DNA of 64,000 bases from MFD01213-c1 sp963704405 (GCA_963704405.1 OY969903.1:2604001-2668000), one strand, 5' to 3'; positions 16,915-28,802 are shown, counted from the stretch's first letter. The notes: generated by a model from the sequence alone, not told the origin. Numbers and translations are program-made.

Positions 16915-18781
16915 ATGATCTTCAGCATCATCATCCTCCTGCTCGTCGGTGTCATCGCCTACTTCCACTACGTACAGGGCTTCTTCAGCGCCACCATCTC
17001 CGCAGTCATCGCCATCACCTCGGCCGTCCTGGCCGTCTCCTATCACGAAACCATCGTCCATTCCCTCCTCAAGGGAAAAATGGGCGACCAGGCCGAAGCC
17101 ATTGCCCTGTGCCTGGTCTTTGGTGTGCTCTATATCATCCTCCGGATCATCTTCGACAAAGCCATTCCCGGTAACCTTCGTTTTCCCGCCAGCGTCGACG
17201 CCATCGGTGGCGCTGCAATGGGCCTCCTCGCCGGAATCTTCGCAACCGGCGTCTTTGCCATCGCCGCCCAATCCATGCCCTTTGGTCCCACAATCGGTGG
17301 CTACAGCCGCTACGCCCTCAAGGACAAACGCAACGTCGTCATCCCCACCGCGCGCCAAGCCCTCGACTCCGTCATTTACGATGAACTAAGCGAAGACCCC
17401 TCCGCCCCCGCAACCTTTCAGCCAGCCCAGGAAAAATCCCTGATCATTCCCGTTGATGACATTGTGCTCGCTACCGTGGCCCACCTCAGCGACGGTGGAA
17501 CCCTCGCCGGCGATCGCCCCTTCGCCAGCGTCCATCCAAACTACCCCCAGGAACTCTTCGGCGACCGCATCGGCATCCAGGTCGGTGCAAAGCACACTGC
17601 CATCGACCTCGATTCCGATCAGCCAATCACCCTCGCCGGCCTCTTTTCCGTTCCCGCCCTTTCCAGCGCCGACCCGGAGTTTTCCCAGGTCCGCGACGCC
17701 CGCAAAATCCCACCCGTCGTCAAACCAAAACCCAACGAACTTCTGGTGATCGCCAGGATCAACATCGGCCACAGCGCCGCCGACGACGCCGACACCCTTT
17801 TCCGCTTCAGCACCGGCTCCATTCGCCTCGTCACCAATAGCAAGAATTACTACCCCGTCGGCACCGTCGACAAAGCCACCATTCTCTTCATGCAGAAGCT
17901 GGATGACTTCATCCTCGTGGACTCCAAAAACGGCGACGTCCCCATCGACGTCGCATTCCTCGTCGACAAATCCGATCTCCTGCAAGGCGGTTCCGCCGGC
18001 CCCGCAAAAGCAAGCACCGACACCGTCACTGACGGCGCCTTCATCGAAGTAAAGCGGCTGGCAAGGTTGGACCTGTCCGGCAAACAGCTCGATCCCTCCT
18101 ACACCGCCCCGGCCAGTTCCGGCATCATTCGCAAAAAGAGCGTCGTCGATAAACTGAACATCACTCCCGTCTCTGCTCCTTCCGCCGCCGCTGCCCAGCC
18201 AACCGTGAAGCCCAGGAAAGGCAAGAAATCCCTGGCCGCCAACAACGCCGCGCCCGCCGCTGCCGGTGGATCAACATCGATCGATGCTGCCTCCGCCAAA
18301 GTCTCATCCCAAATCAATTACAAGATCGGCATCACCACCACAGACGAAAACGCCCAGAATCTCCAGGTCGCCGGCGGTGTGGTTTCCCTGAAAGACAGCA
18401 AGCTCGCCGTCGTCACCATCGACCCCTCCGCCACCCTCGACAAACTCGGCGTCGGTGACAACCAGCTCAGCGAACTCTACGCCCCCGAAGGCAAAAAAAT
18501 CGTGCAAATCACCACCGCCGGCGCTCCCGCAGATTTTGCCTCCACGCTGGCGACAATGAACCTTGTCGACGCCGCCGGAACAGAAATTCCCCCCAATGGA
18601 TTCCTCACCCTCGTCGGCGGAAACCTCTTCATGCGATACACTTCCGACCAACCCGTCTCCTCCGTCACCCCGAGCGCCCCCCGGCGCCGTAACCTTCCTT
18701 TTCGTCGTTCCCGCCGGAACCGAACTAAAACAAGTCAACGCCAACTCCCAACAAACCCCCATCACCCTCAAAGCCGAATGA
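16915..18781 (+). CDS. CvpA-like membrane protein with long periplasmic or cytoplasmic extension (one frame break)
   Basis: The first 120 residues have four hydrophobic segments in a CvpA-like pattern (residues 1-20, 24-42, 60-80 and a GGAAMGLLAGIFATGVFAIAA block at about 97-120). A roughly 500-residue extension follows, with a low-complexity Ala/Pro/Lys linker near 420-450 and no recognised domain. The frame is lost in a run of six C at about 18677-18682; dropping one C restores GAVTFLFVVPAGTELK and a stop at 18781. CvpA proteins are linked to colicin V export and envelope homeostasis. It is the last of the co-directional set that begins with the PilZ gene. Confidence 0.6.
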
Positions 18782-18974
18782 GCCCCAATCCGCTATCCTC
18801 AAAAATCCAAACAATAATCCGATAAAAATTTAAGCATTGATTTGCTTCATTTGTTTCATTCCCCCTCCGCCCTTTACTAAAGGACAGCGCAACGCCCCCG
18901 CGGTAGCCCAGCCTTCCCACTAAGCGTGGGAAAGTCCCCGTCATCGTCCTGATCCCCACACCCACCCTCTATCG

Positions 18975-20533
18975 CTATTTCGAGCGCGGCGATTTCCCCC
19001 GCGCTCTCGTCAACTGCCGTTTAGACTTCTTCGCCCCCGCTTTGCCCGCCCCTCGCGCAGACTTCGCCTTCGACTTGGGTTGCGCTTTAGGCCGTGGCTT
19101 CGCCTGCGGCCGCTCATCAAAATCATTCGTCAATTCCTGGTTCACCGGCCGCCCCTCGCGCCGCGCACCACCAGCTTGATCGGCACCTCCGGATACGGCA
19201 ACAATTCCCGGAACCGGTTAATCATATACCGCTGATACATGTCATCGATCAGCAACGGATTATTCACAAACAGCACAATCGTCGGCGGCAGCACATCCGC
19301 CTGCGTCGCATAATAAACCCGCGCCCGCCGGCCCGTCGGTGTCGGTGGACGCCGCTCATCCAGAATCTGCCGCACCGCCTGATTCAGTTTCGCAGTGCTC
19401 AGCCGCTCGCTCGCCTGCTTAAACAGGTGCTGCGCCAAATCCAGCACCGCCTGAATATTCCGCCCGTCCTTCGCCGTGATAAATGCAATTGGCGCATAAT
19501 CAATATGCTTCAGCTCTTCGCTGAGATACTTCCCAAACTCATCCATCAGCTTCGTGTCATCAACCCCGTGCTCCTTCGCATCCTTGCGCGTCGCCCGCGC
19601 CCGCTCCCGCGCCAAATCCCACTTATTCACCACAATAATCACCGGCTTGAACTGATCCGCGATGTATTGCGCCAACTTCTTATCCGGCTCGCTCACCGGC
19701 TCCGTCCCATCCACCAGCATCAGCACCACATCCGAGCGCCGAATCGATCGCTCCGCCCGATGAAAACTATAAAACTCAATGTCATTCGTCATCATGTGGC
19801 GTTTCTTGCGAACGCCTGCCGTGTCAATCACCACCAGCCTCTTCCCCTCTTTTTCAAACTGCACGTCAATGCTGTCCCGCGTCGTCCCTGGAATCTCGCT
19901 GACAATCACCCGTTCCGGATCGCCTTCATAAAGCCCCGCAATCGCATTCACCAGCGTGCTCTTGCCTGCATTGCGCTTCCCCACAATCGCCACATGCATC
20001 TGCGGATCGGTCACTTCAGTCGGTGCATTTGCCCAGTCCACCCCGCGCTTGATCGCATCAAAAACCAGATCGATATTTCGATCATTCAACGCCGAAACCC
20101 CGATGGGTGTGCCCAGCCCCAGCCGCGCAAAGTCACCAAGAATAACATCCGTATTGGTTCCGTCCGCCTTGTTCGCCACCAGCACCGTCTTGATATCCTT
20201 TCGTCGAAGCAAAGCGGCGATCGTCTCATCCGCACTGGTCAGCCCGTCATGGCAATCCACAACAAACAAAACCAGATCCGCCCGCGTCATCGCCAACTCG
20301 ATCTGGTGGTTGATATGGTCGGTAAGTTTGTCCGGGTCGATGAACCCATACCCTCCGGTATCGACCATCTCGACATACCGGTCTTCGATCTTCAGCGTGA
20401 ATGAAATCCGGTCGCGCGTAACCCCCGGCATATCCTGCACAATGCTGATGCGTTTCCCCGCCAAAGCGTTAAGCAGGCTGCTCTTACCGACATTCGGTCG
20501 GCCGACAATTGCGACAGTTGGCATGGAAGACAT
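18975..20533 (-). CDS. der: Ribosome biogenesis GTPase Der (EngA) with basic C-terminal tail (one frame break)
   Basis: Two tandem GTPase domains: GRPNVGKSS (residues 11-19) with DTGGYG and NKAD, and GKRNAGKST with DTAGVRKK and NKWD, then the KH-like domain ending PEVPIKLVVRGARGG. Der acts in 50S subunit assembly. As written, the frame stops at 19142, but shifting one base at the GGCCGG near 19145 continues coding for about 55 residues rich in Lys, Arg, Ala and Pro, ending at TAG 18975. Such basic tails are found on some Der proteins. Start is ATG 20533 or 20524; the longer ORF to 20848 overlaps the divergent neighbour and lacks family similarity. Confidence 0.9.
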
Positions 20534-20699
20534 CGCGGCACTATAGCGGGGAGTAGGGGGGTTGTCAGTTCCGCAGTCATCCGGCCTCTGATACGGTGAA
20601 AAACCGCAACCCGCTGATTTCCATATCTTTGCCTGCCCAACACTCATTGATAACCGCGGTATTGAACGAAAGCCGATAGAATTTGATCCAGGCCCATTA

Positions 20700-23621
20700 A
20701 TGAAAGCAGTAGTGACGCACATCCTTCGCCGTTTTCTCGCGGTCATCACAATCGTCAGTTGTTTTCCGTATTTCAATTCCGCCGCCTTCGCCGACTCCGC
20801 GGCAGCCGAATTCACCCAATCCCTCGCCGGAGAATGGCGCTTCGCCATCGACCCTGCCGATTTCGGCGAGGCCCAACAATGGTTCTCTCACGATCTCAAA
20901 GATCACATCGCCCTTCCCGGAATCCTTCAGGCGCAGGGCTTCGGCGATGATATCAGTGTCAACACCACATGGATGCAGGCGCTTCCTCGCGATATGCGCT
21001 GGTACCTGCTGCCGCAATATCAGGCCTATACCAAACCCGGAAATGTAAAGGTTCCATACCTCTCGCAGCCGCCAAAACATTATCTCGGTGTAGCGTGGTA
21101 TCAGCGCGATATTAAAATCCCCCAGGCCTGGGATCAAAAACGAATCGTCCTCACCCTCGAACGCGCCCACTGGGAAACCACAGTTTACATTGATGAAAAA
21201 GATATCGGCTCCTGCCACAGTCTCGTCGCCCCGCATATCTATGACTTGGCAACGTTATCGCCCGGAAACCACAGGCTCAGCATCCGCATCGACAACCGCA
21301 TGATCCTTCCCTATCGGCCAGACAGTCACAGCGTCTCCGATTCTGAAGGCGCGGCCTGGAACGGCATCGTCGGGAAAATCGAATTGACCGCCACCAGCCC
21401 TGTCTGGATCGACGATGTGCAGGTTTACCCAAACGTTGGCAATAAATCCGCCCTTATCAAACTCCAGATCGGCAATTCCACCGGCAAACCCGGACCAGGG
21501 ACACTAACCGTCAACCAGATAACCACACCAGTCACCTGGCAACCCTCCGGCGGCAGCGCTGAGATCGAAGTCCCCCTCGGCCCCAATGCAAAGACCTGGA
21601 GTGAATTCACACCTGTCCTGCAGCACATCACCATCCACCTCACCGGCGACAACGCCGACGATCAGCGCAATCTGACCTTCGGACTAAGCCAGATCAAGCG
21701 TGACGGCAAGCACATGCTCCTCAACGGCACAGTCATCAACTTCCGCGCCACGCACGACGGCGGTGGATTCCCGCTCACCGGCTATCCCGCCACCGACGTT
21801 GACTCCTGGAAGCGCATCATCACGATCTGCAAAACATGGGGCCTTAACGGCATACGGTTCCATTCGTGGTGCCCGCCCGAGGCCGCCTTTACTGCCGCCG
21901 ACGAACTCGGTTTCTATCTTCAGCCTGAGTGCGGCATGTGGAACGCCTTCGATACCCGCGGCAAAATGCTCGCCATTCTCAACGATGAAACCGCCCGCCT
22001 TCTCAAGGCCTTCGGCAACCATCCGTCGTTCATTCTTCTCGCTGCCACCAATGAACCCGCCGGCCACTATCAGGAACAGCTTCCTCTCTGGGACAAGAAG
22101 TGGCGTGATGCCGATCCGCGCCGCCTGTATGCCGACGGCACCGGCCGCCCCGCGCTCCCAACAACCACCCAGCCCTTCGCCTCCGACTTTGTCACCCTAA
22201 GCGGTCTCCCCAAATCCGGCCGCGCCCGAGGCCCAAGTGGGTGGTTTGGCGCGGATTACGAGCCCGCTCTGCACAATGTGGATGTCCCCGTACTCGGTCA
22301 TGAAGTCGGTCAGTGGTGCGCCTACCCGGACTTCGGCGTCATCCAGAAATTCACCGGCTATCTCCGACCGGGCAACTACGAAATCTTTCGCGACTCCGCC
22401 GCGGCGCATGGCCTGCTCGAAAGAAACAAGGAACTCGCCTGCGCCTCCGGTCGATTCCAACTCGCCTGCTACAAGGAAGAAATCGAAGCCAACCTCCGCA
22501 CCCCCAGCTTCAGCGGCATCGAACTGCTCGACCTGCACGACTATCTCGGCCAAGGCGGTGCGCTGATTGGCCTGCTCGACGCTTTCTGGGAACCCAAAGG
22601 ATACGCCACTCCCGAAGAATTCCGCCGTTTTTGCAACACCACCGTTCCCCTCGCCCGCCTGCACGACCGCGTCTATACAACAGCGGCGCAGTTCAACACC
22701 GATGTGGAACTGGCTCATTTCGGCCCCGCGCCCCTGACGGACACCATCCCCGAATGGCGCATTGAAGATTCTACCGGCACCATCATGGCAAAAGGTGAAT
22801 GGGCCGCCGCCACATTCCCGATCGGCAAGAACCTTCCCATCGGCAACATCACCCTCGACCTTTCCCGGTTCCCCGCACCGCGCGCCTATAAACTCACGGT
22901 CGGATTGCGCGGCACCAGTTTCGAAAACAGTTGGAACTTCTGGGTCTATCCCGCGCAGGTGAACGACGCTGTCTCCCAGGATGTCCTCATCACCAGCACC
23001 TGGCCCGAAGCCGAGGCGCGCCTCGCAGCCGGCGGTAAAGTGCTCTTTCAGCCGACGCAGAAGGATCTCGACTCTTCCAACCCAAAACTATCCACCGTCC
23101 CAATCTTCTGGAACCGCCTCATGAACCCCGGCGGTGCATGGATGCTCGGCCTCTGGTGTGATGCAAACCATCCCGCCCTCGCCGGCTTCCCCACCGAATC
23201 CAATTGCGACTGGCAATGGGTTGACCTTCTTGGCGGCGTGCGCGCCCTCAACCTCGATATGCTGCCCCGCCAACTCCAGCCGATTGTCCAACCCATCGAC
23301 GACTGGAACCGAAACTACAAGCTCGGCCTGATCTATGAATGCAGAGTCGGCGCGGGCCGCCTGCTCGTATGCAGCATCGATCTGGCAAGCGATCACCCAG
23401 GAGCCCGGTCCCTCCGCCGCTCCCTGCTGGATTATGTGGCCAGCGATCAATTCCAACCCAAGACTGACATCTCTCCCGCCGATCTCAAAAACCAGTGGCT
23501 GACCACCCGCCCCGGCAAATTTGTAGATACTGCCGCCACACAACCAACCCCACCGTCCGCTCCAGAAGTCGATGCACCACCGGGCGTTCCATCATTGAGC
23601 ACGCCAACCAAGCGTAATTGA
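20700..23621 (+). CDS. Secreted glycoside hydrolase family 2 enzyme
   Basis: A 973-residue GH2-type protein with an N-terminal signal peptide (cleavage near residue 31, after SAAFA). A sugar-binding jelly-roll domain (about 40-230), an immunoglobulin-like domain and a TIM-barrel follow. The acid/base Glu lies in AATNEPAG (about residue 452) and a candidate nucleophile Glu in LGHEVGQW (about 535). GH2 members are beta-galactosidases, beta-glucuronidases or beta-mannosidases, and specificity cannot be read here. The C-terminal 300 residues hold further beta-rich sequence and a Pro/Thr-rich end. The gene is intact, divergent from der, with no transporter or regulator next to it. Confidence 0.87.
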   Translation: MKAVVTHILRRFLAVITIVSCFPYFNSAAFADSAAAEFTQSLAGEWRFAIDPADFGEAQQWFSHDLKDHIALPGILQAQGFGDDISVNTTWMQALPRDMRWYLLPQYQAYTKPGNVKVPYLSQPPKHYLGVAWYQRDIKIPQAWDQKRIVLTLERAHWETTVYIDEKDIGSCHSLVAPHIYDLATLSPGNHRLSIRIDNRMILPYRPDSHSVSDSEGAAWNGIVGKIELTATSPVWIDDVQVYPNVGNKSALIKLQIGNSTGKPGPGTLTVNQITTPVTWQPSGGSAEIEVPLGPNAKTWSEFTPVLQHITIHLTGDNADDQRNLTFGLSQIKRDGKHMLLNGTVINFRATHDGGGFPLTGYPATDVDSWKRIITICKTWGLNGIRFHSWCPPEAAFTAADELGFYLQPECGMWNAFDTRGKMLAILNDETARLLKAFGNHPSFILLAATNEPAGHYQEQLPLWDKKWRDADPRRLYADGTGRPALPTTTQPFASDFVTLSGLPKSGRARGPSGWFGADYEPALHNVDVPVLGHEVGQWCAYPDFGVIQKFTGYLRPGNYEIFRDSAAAHGLLERNKELACASGRFQLACYKEEIEANLRTPSFSGIELLDLHDYLGQGGALIGLLDAFWEPKGYATPEEFRRFCNTTVPLARLHDRVYTTAAQFNTDVELAHFGPAPLTDTIPEWRIEDSTGTIMAKGEWAAATFPIGKNLPIGNITLDLSRFPAPRAYKLTVGLRGTSFENSWNFWVYPAQVNDAVSQDVLITSTWPEAEARLAAGGKVLFQPTQKDLDSSNPKLSTVPIFWNRLMNPGGAWMLGLWCDANHPALAGFPTESNCDWQWVDLLGGVRALNLDMLPRQLQPIVQPIDDWNRNYKLGLIYECRVGAGRLLVCSIDLASDHPGARSLRRSLLDYVASDQFQPKTDISPADLKNQWLTTRPGKFVDTAATQPTPPSAPEVDAPPGVPSLSTPTKRN

Positions 23622-23653
23622 CCGTTAGGAAACGCATCCAGTGATTTGTGTCG

Positions 23654-24260
23654 CTATCCAGCGATGGCCATCGCACCGGATCTGCGTCGCACATCGATCC
23701 ATACAAATAAACACACCAATATTGACGCAGTCATCAAACCCCCAAGCACATTGATGAACCCATGCTTGAGAATCACGGTGGCAGTGAAAAAAGTCAGGCC
23801 GATGTAGACGTGGGCCGCGATTCGCTCCACGCGTACCCACTTCGCGTTCCCACGATAAAACCAGGCAAGTGCTACATCCAGGAGCCACCAAGCCGTGAAG
23901 ATGAAGTTATTGATCGCTGCAAACCATCCCTGTCCGGCAATAAACTCATCGAAGCTGCCGTGGTAGACCCAGAAGTAGGCGTAATAAATGTGGACCACAT
24001 AAACGAAAAATGAAAATGTCCAGAATAGCAGCCATGTATTGCGTTGCCGTTCCGAGTCTCCGGGCAGGGCAAAGGCGGCACAACGCAGGCGTGACCAAAA
24101 CGGTGGTTGCCCAGATCGTGTAGACGGTACGGTAAAAGCCAAGGTCAAGCGTCAATTCGGCTCCAAGCAACGCAGCGCCCAGCAAAAGGCAAAAAGGCAC
24201 GAAGGCCATCGTAAAGTCCACAAGCATGATCCGATATTTTGGTTGCGTCGATGTGAGCAT
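23654..24260 (-). CDS. Integral membrane protein, function unknown (one frame break)
   Basis: About 200 residues with five or six hydrophobic segments (for example IMLVDFTMAFVPFCLLLGAAL, WLLFWTFSFFVYVVHIYYAYF and TFFTATVILKHGFINVLGG). The frame changes near 24078, between TPALC and FALPGDSERQR. ATG 24260 has GGAGTGGAG upstream. It lies about 35 bases after the dihaem cytochrome gene on the same strand. A membrane partner that feeds or accepts electrons for the cytochrome is conceivable but unproven. Confidence 0.55.
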
Positions 24261-24295
24261 CGGTACTCCACTCCCGGAAAGGAGGATTGGCAGCT

Positions 24296-25865
24296 TCAAA
24301 AAGTCTTCAGATATTCCAGTAAATCCGTCAGTTGGTTCTGGTCCCATCCGGCGGCATGAGAAGACCAGGGGTATTCGTGCCCACGGTTGGAATTGCCGTA
24401 GGCATGAGTGTCATAGCGGAAGTAGCGCCGGATATCTGCCTGATCACTTCCAAGTAGTCCGACGTCAACGGGATCATATAAATTTGCCCCGCGGTAAGTC
24501 AGTTCACGACGAGGCTTGAGATTGATTAACTCCGCCAATGTCATGACACTGCCGTTGTGAAGGTAGGGCGCTCGGCTGAACATTGACTCCAGCGAGCCGG
24601 AAATGTACCCATGCGGATCACCCGCATTGGGGCGCACATCCTCAAGCCGTGGCTTGAGTGGATGACCGGGCGGGAAAAAGTTGTAAATGAGATCCCGCAT
24701 TTCGGGATAAAACCGGAAGTTGATCCTTGATGCGTCCGTGCCGAGTTCCTCAACGGGAATCACTTCGCCCTGCCTGCTGCCGTGGTCCCATGTACCCGCC
24801 GCAGACCCTGGTCCGCCGTGACACTCAAAACAATAGCGGACGTAAACATTCTTTCCGCGGCTGGCGCGCGTGGTGTCGATCGGTAGCCCATTTCCCTGAA
24901 ATATCCCTGCATATGTTGGCCCGTCAAGCGTGCGAATAAAGACGTAGGCCTGTCGCATCGTTGCCAGGATGCCGGGTGTCCGGAGGTTTTCGATTGATGC
25001 GCCCACCCCCAATGCCGCCAGGGAATTCCGGGTGAGAGGGTCGCGCAGTGCGCCATCATATTGAGCCCAGTCCCGGCGTTCCTGCCGGTAGAGACAAGGA
25101 ATCTTGGACGCCCCTCCGTCAGGCTGCGGTGTCTGTTGGATCAGGAACCGCACGGTCTCCCGCATGGGCTGATTTCGCCCTGGACCTGCTGGAAACACCT
25201 CCCCGTTTCGCAGGTCGGCCCCACCAAAAGGCCGGCCGCGCAAGGGCATGTCCGCCTGCAGAGCCTTGCGAACCTGCTGAAGCCAGAGTGTGATCATGAT
25301 GCGATCGGACACCCCGAGGCTCTTGCCCGTTTTTGCCTGATATGTTGAAGTAATGATGCTGGGTGTCAGCCGCTTCTCGTCAAGAATGGACGTCTTGATT
25401 GCATCACCGAAGGCGACGAGATCAAGCCGCGGATTTCCCATCCCGAGGACCTGCATCCCGCGCATCATCAGTTTGGCGGATTTCGGCGGTATGACAGACT
25501 GAACAATTGAATCCGATAAACGCCACGGGAGACGGCGCACCGGAGCGCGGGCGATAGTGTGAGACATTGATGCCGTAAGGAAGGCCCTCATTGACTTCAG
25601 GCTTCCCGCGGACAAAACCAAACTGGTCGATCCAGTCTCCAGCCGCCTGTCCTGCTGGTTGAAACTGCTCCGGAAACAGGTCCGGCAGCACCTGAAAAAC
25701 CGGCAGCGGCATTAACTCAGTGCCTGTCGACCCGTAAAGGAAATAATCTCGCGGCGTGGCCGGCTCTGGCGTTACCCAGGTCGATTCCTGATAAATCAAA
25801 AAGATGACCGCCGCCAGGAATAGGCCGGCCAGAACATTCACACTGTAACAAAGTACTCGGATCAT
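24296..25865 (-). CDS. RoxA-like dihaem c-type cytochrome (one frame break)
   Basis: About 520 residues. An N-terminal membrane helix (residues 7-25) anchors the protein. The first haem motif is CSVCH (residues 121-125) in an NCSVCHTAEIR context and the second is CFECH in the C-terminal half. The order FPEQFQP..., LPYGINV..., NCxxCHT resembles the RoxA/RoxB rubber-oxygenase and dihaem peroxidase relatives. The frame shifts near 25475, just after the first haem. It would act on the outer face of the cytoplasmic membrane, in oxygenation or electron transfer. It follows a nitroreductase-like gene by 60 bases. Confidence 0.75.
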
Positions 25866-25925
25866 GATGCCGCGCTCCGAAATCGATTCCCCTGCGCGTT
25901 CAACCGCCGCCGCATGTATTGGCTT

Positions 25926-27358
25926 TTAGCGGTTCCCCCACAGCGAGGCATGCTGCGCCTGCCGTGCGTATAGACGCGGATCGAAATACTTCTCGTAATA
26001 TTCCATCTCCAGATGGGAGAATTGAACCCACATGCCAGGCGTGTAAAAAGCGTCCACATGTGCCGGGAACCGCCCGTACGTCTCCCAGATGTACGAACAG
26101 ATTTCTTTCGTGTACGCGATGGCGTTGGCTGAATACTTGCTGGCCTGCTGCACATAGCTTGCGCCATCTTTCGGATCGCGATATGGCTTAGAGAAGGATG
26201 CGACGTTGCCATAGCAGCCGTTGGCCCCATATTTCGCATCCACTACGCGGTCAACGGCCTCGTCCATCGATTTCACATAGGGTGGGCAAAGACCTTCGAT
26301 GATTCCGTCAATGCCCACCGGGTTAGGTTGTGACGCGGGAACTGGCGGCATCGGGCTGAGCTTTTTAGGCTCCAGCATCCGGAAGCCAAGCCCGTGCCAC
26401 CCCTTGGATGGATCAACCTGAAAGACATAAGGGGGAAATACAGAACTATGGATCCATCCGCCCACGCCCAAGGCCTGTCCCACCAGCATCAGGTTCTGCA
26501 TGGCAAAGAACGCTTCATAGTCCGTGCGCATCGCTCGACCAAAGCCCAGCGGAACAACATTATCTTTCGTGACAAACTTATTGCGGACCCATTTGAGTCC
26601 ACCGACAGGCTGATAAGGGATATCATCGCTGATTCCCAGTTTACGCCGGCCCACGCCATGACCTCCAGCGCTGTTCGTGGATGGAACCTTCGGAAATCAT
26701 CAATCACAAGCGGCCGCTTGCCGTCTGGCTCGGAAAGAAGGATGAGAATCGCGTTGATATATTGCCACGTGCAGTCAACCATTGGCATGAACAATGTCGT
26801 GCCAGGACGATTGGACGTCTGCGCATTCCATCCCAGGTAATACGGATAATCGCGTGGAAAATCGAGTCGTCGCTCTGAAATCCGCACTTTGACCAGATCG
26901 GCTGCTGAAAGCCAATCCTGTTCCTTCCAGTCAGACCATTGCGGCGGCAACTCCTTCAGTTCCGCAACGACTTGCGGCCCTTTGGGCTGGCGCAGCCACC
27001 AGATTCCTTCGTCGTTGATCATAAAGAAACTGGTCGCCTGACAATTGTCAGCACTGCTCGCCGTTCTCGCTGCAACGTTAAGAAAAGGTGTTCCAAGTTC
27101 CGCGATGCCATCAGGACGCACCAGTGGCCCGTCATGAGTTGACAGACCCGTGACCCCGGTCGAGACGATCAATACCGCCTCCTCTAACTTGCTCAGAGGT
27201 GCGGGTTGGTTGGCGCTCTGATGACTGAGAGGCCCGGCATTGATGGAAGTTCCGCGCGCAACGCGCCGCGTTCTCCGCTCTGTCAGGCATGACATGAACG
27301 GATATTGAAACAAATCCCTAAGCCCGGGGTGCTGCCCTTCAGCGTCGGAAGTTCCCAT
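25926..27358 (-). CDS. Nitroreductase-fold protein (one frame break)
   Basis: About 475 residues when joined across a break near 26650 (GGGCCGGCG context). The N-terminal RRTRRVARGTS, the LEEAVLIVSTG block, RTASSADNCQATSFFMIND followed by EGIWWL, and AMQNLMLVGQALGVGGW match the pattern of nitroreductase/SagB-like flavoproteins (Arg-rich FMN entry, a PSAG-like site, and a QNLMLA-ALGLG helix). Residues after about 330 (DAKYGANGCYGN, then YVQQASKYSANAIAYTKE) were not recognised. It is the first gene of a three-gene operon with a dihaem cytochrome and a membrane protein. The family call is by pattern. Confidence 0.55.
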
Positions 27359-27668
27359 TTAAATGCCCCTGTGTTCTTGTGTGAGCAGGCTCGCATTAGT
27401 CGTTATCCATCGACTATGCTGTCCCGCGTTGCATTGACATCTTTTAGTTGTAAACCGGGAATTTGCAAAAATTAGCAAAATGCTCGCCAGCCTGATCGAT
27501 CAATATCCGCCACATCTGCTGCGCCGACGGTTGCAATAGATTTTCTTGACCCCGTTCCGGCAAGAGGTTCTATTCTTCAACGGGCCGCCCTCTCCGATGA
27601 ACTTCATAGAACCGACGTCCAACATGCATTCCCGCCAACCTTTCATGCGGGCAACTGAGGACCGTGCC
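27359..27668. other. Divergent intergenic region, no gene seen
   Basis: About 310 bases separate the nitroreductase-like operon (minus strand) from the alpha/beta hydrolase gene (plus strand) and presumably hold both promoters. The AT-rich stretch near 27455-27485 is a candidate promoter region. In-frame ATGs at 27597 and 27645 could extend the hydrolase but have no ribosome binding site. Confidence 0.5.
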
Positions 27669-28735
27669 ATGGCTAACGGCAAAAATGCGCTGGTAAACTC
27701 CTTTCCTCCATACTTCGGTGTCCGTCGTGAACTGCAGTTTCCGCCGCTCGAGCGGATCGACTTTGCCGCGCTCGACGGAACGGCGCTCGTTCTCCATCAC
27801 ACTTCCGGAGGGACGCGCGGCCCCGTACTCCTGTCACCTGGAACGGCGATGACTGCGCTCTCGTATTGCATCGACACCGTCCCGCAGAACATTGTTGAGT
27901 TCCTGGTCGCCAGGGGATTCGATGTATGGTTGTTTGATTGGCGCACCAGCCCTTTGCTGGCGGCTCACAAGCAGCCTTATACACTGGATGACGTTGGCCG
28001 TTTTGACTGGCCCGCCGCGGTTGCCGAAGTTCGCCGCCGCACAAATAGCAAGCAGGTATCCGTTGTGGCGCACTGCCTGTCGTCGCCGAGTTTCATGCTC
28101 GGCCTTGTCCGCAGACATATTGCTGTCGGTGAGATTCATTCATTCGTCGCCAGCCAGGTGGCCCTGCACCTGACGATGACGACAGTGGGACGATGGAAAT
28201 TGAAGACACGGCTGGACCGGTTGCTGCCCGGTGGAGAAATGATGCATCAGCGGCCAGCCGACACCAACGGCCAACTCGCCGACCTGGCGATCTCTATCCT
28301 CTCCGTTCTCATCCCAAAATCGTATCATTGCGACAATCCTTCATGTCATCGCCACAGCGCAACATTTGGCGACCTGATCCTGCATTCCCGCGTAAACCGC
28401 GCAACGCACGCGCTGATGGGCGATCTGATCCCCGAATGTCTCACGGCATTCCTCAAGGACGTCGCCGTCTGGCGCGTCGATCAAACATCCTTACGCCTGA
28501 AGACTGCAAGCACTTTGACCGTCTGCGCTTGCCCATCCACTTCATATCCGGCAGTGAAAATCGGATGTTTGTCCCTGAGGGCACCAGGCGAAGCTTCGAA
28601 CTGCTATGCAAAGAAAATGGCTCCGACTTATATCGTCGCAATGTATATGACTCTTTTGGACATCTCGACTCTTACATCGGTGAGGGCGCAGCGGAAGCAA
28701 TCTGGCCCGATATCGCCTCCACTGCGGCGCTATAA
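27669..28735 (+). CDS. Alpha/beta hydrolase module of the cholesterol-oxidase-associated type (one frame break)
   Basis: About 355 residues. RRELQFPPLERI, GPVLLSPG, FDVWLFDWRTS, VSVVAHCLSSPSF (nucleophile elbow, here AHCLSS) and the Cys pair region CDNPSCHRHSATFGDL match the alpha/beta hydrolase module that is usually fused C-terminal to GMC-type cholesterol oxidases. The catalytic His is in YDSFGHLDSY near the end. The frame breaks near 28470. Normally a GMC oxidoreductase precedes this module in the same polypeptide; none is present here. ATG 27669 has GAGG eight bases upstream. Confidence 0.65.
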
Positions 28736-28802
28736 CTCGCTGGCCCATTTGAGGTGAAGGCTGCCTTGATCCGACTGCCCCTGCCGTTAACTGAGACGCG
28801 AT

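Noticed and set aside
20534..20848. N-terminal extension of der to ATG 20848
   Set aside because: It overlaps the divergent GH2 gene start and lacks Der-like sequence.
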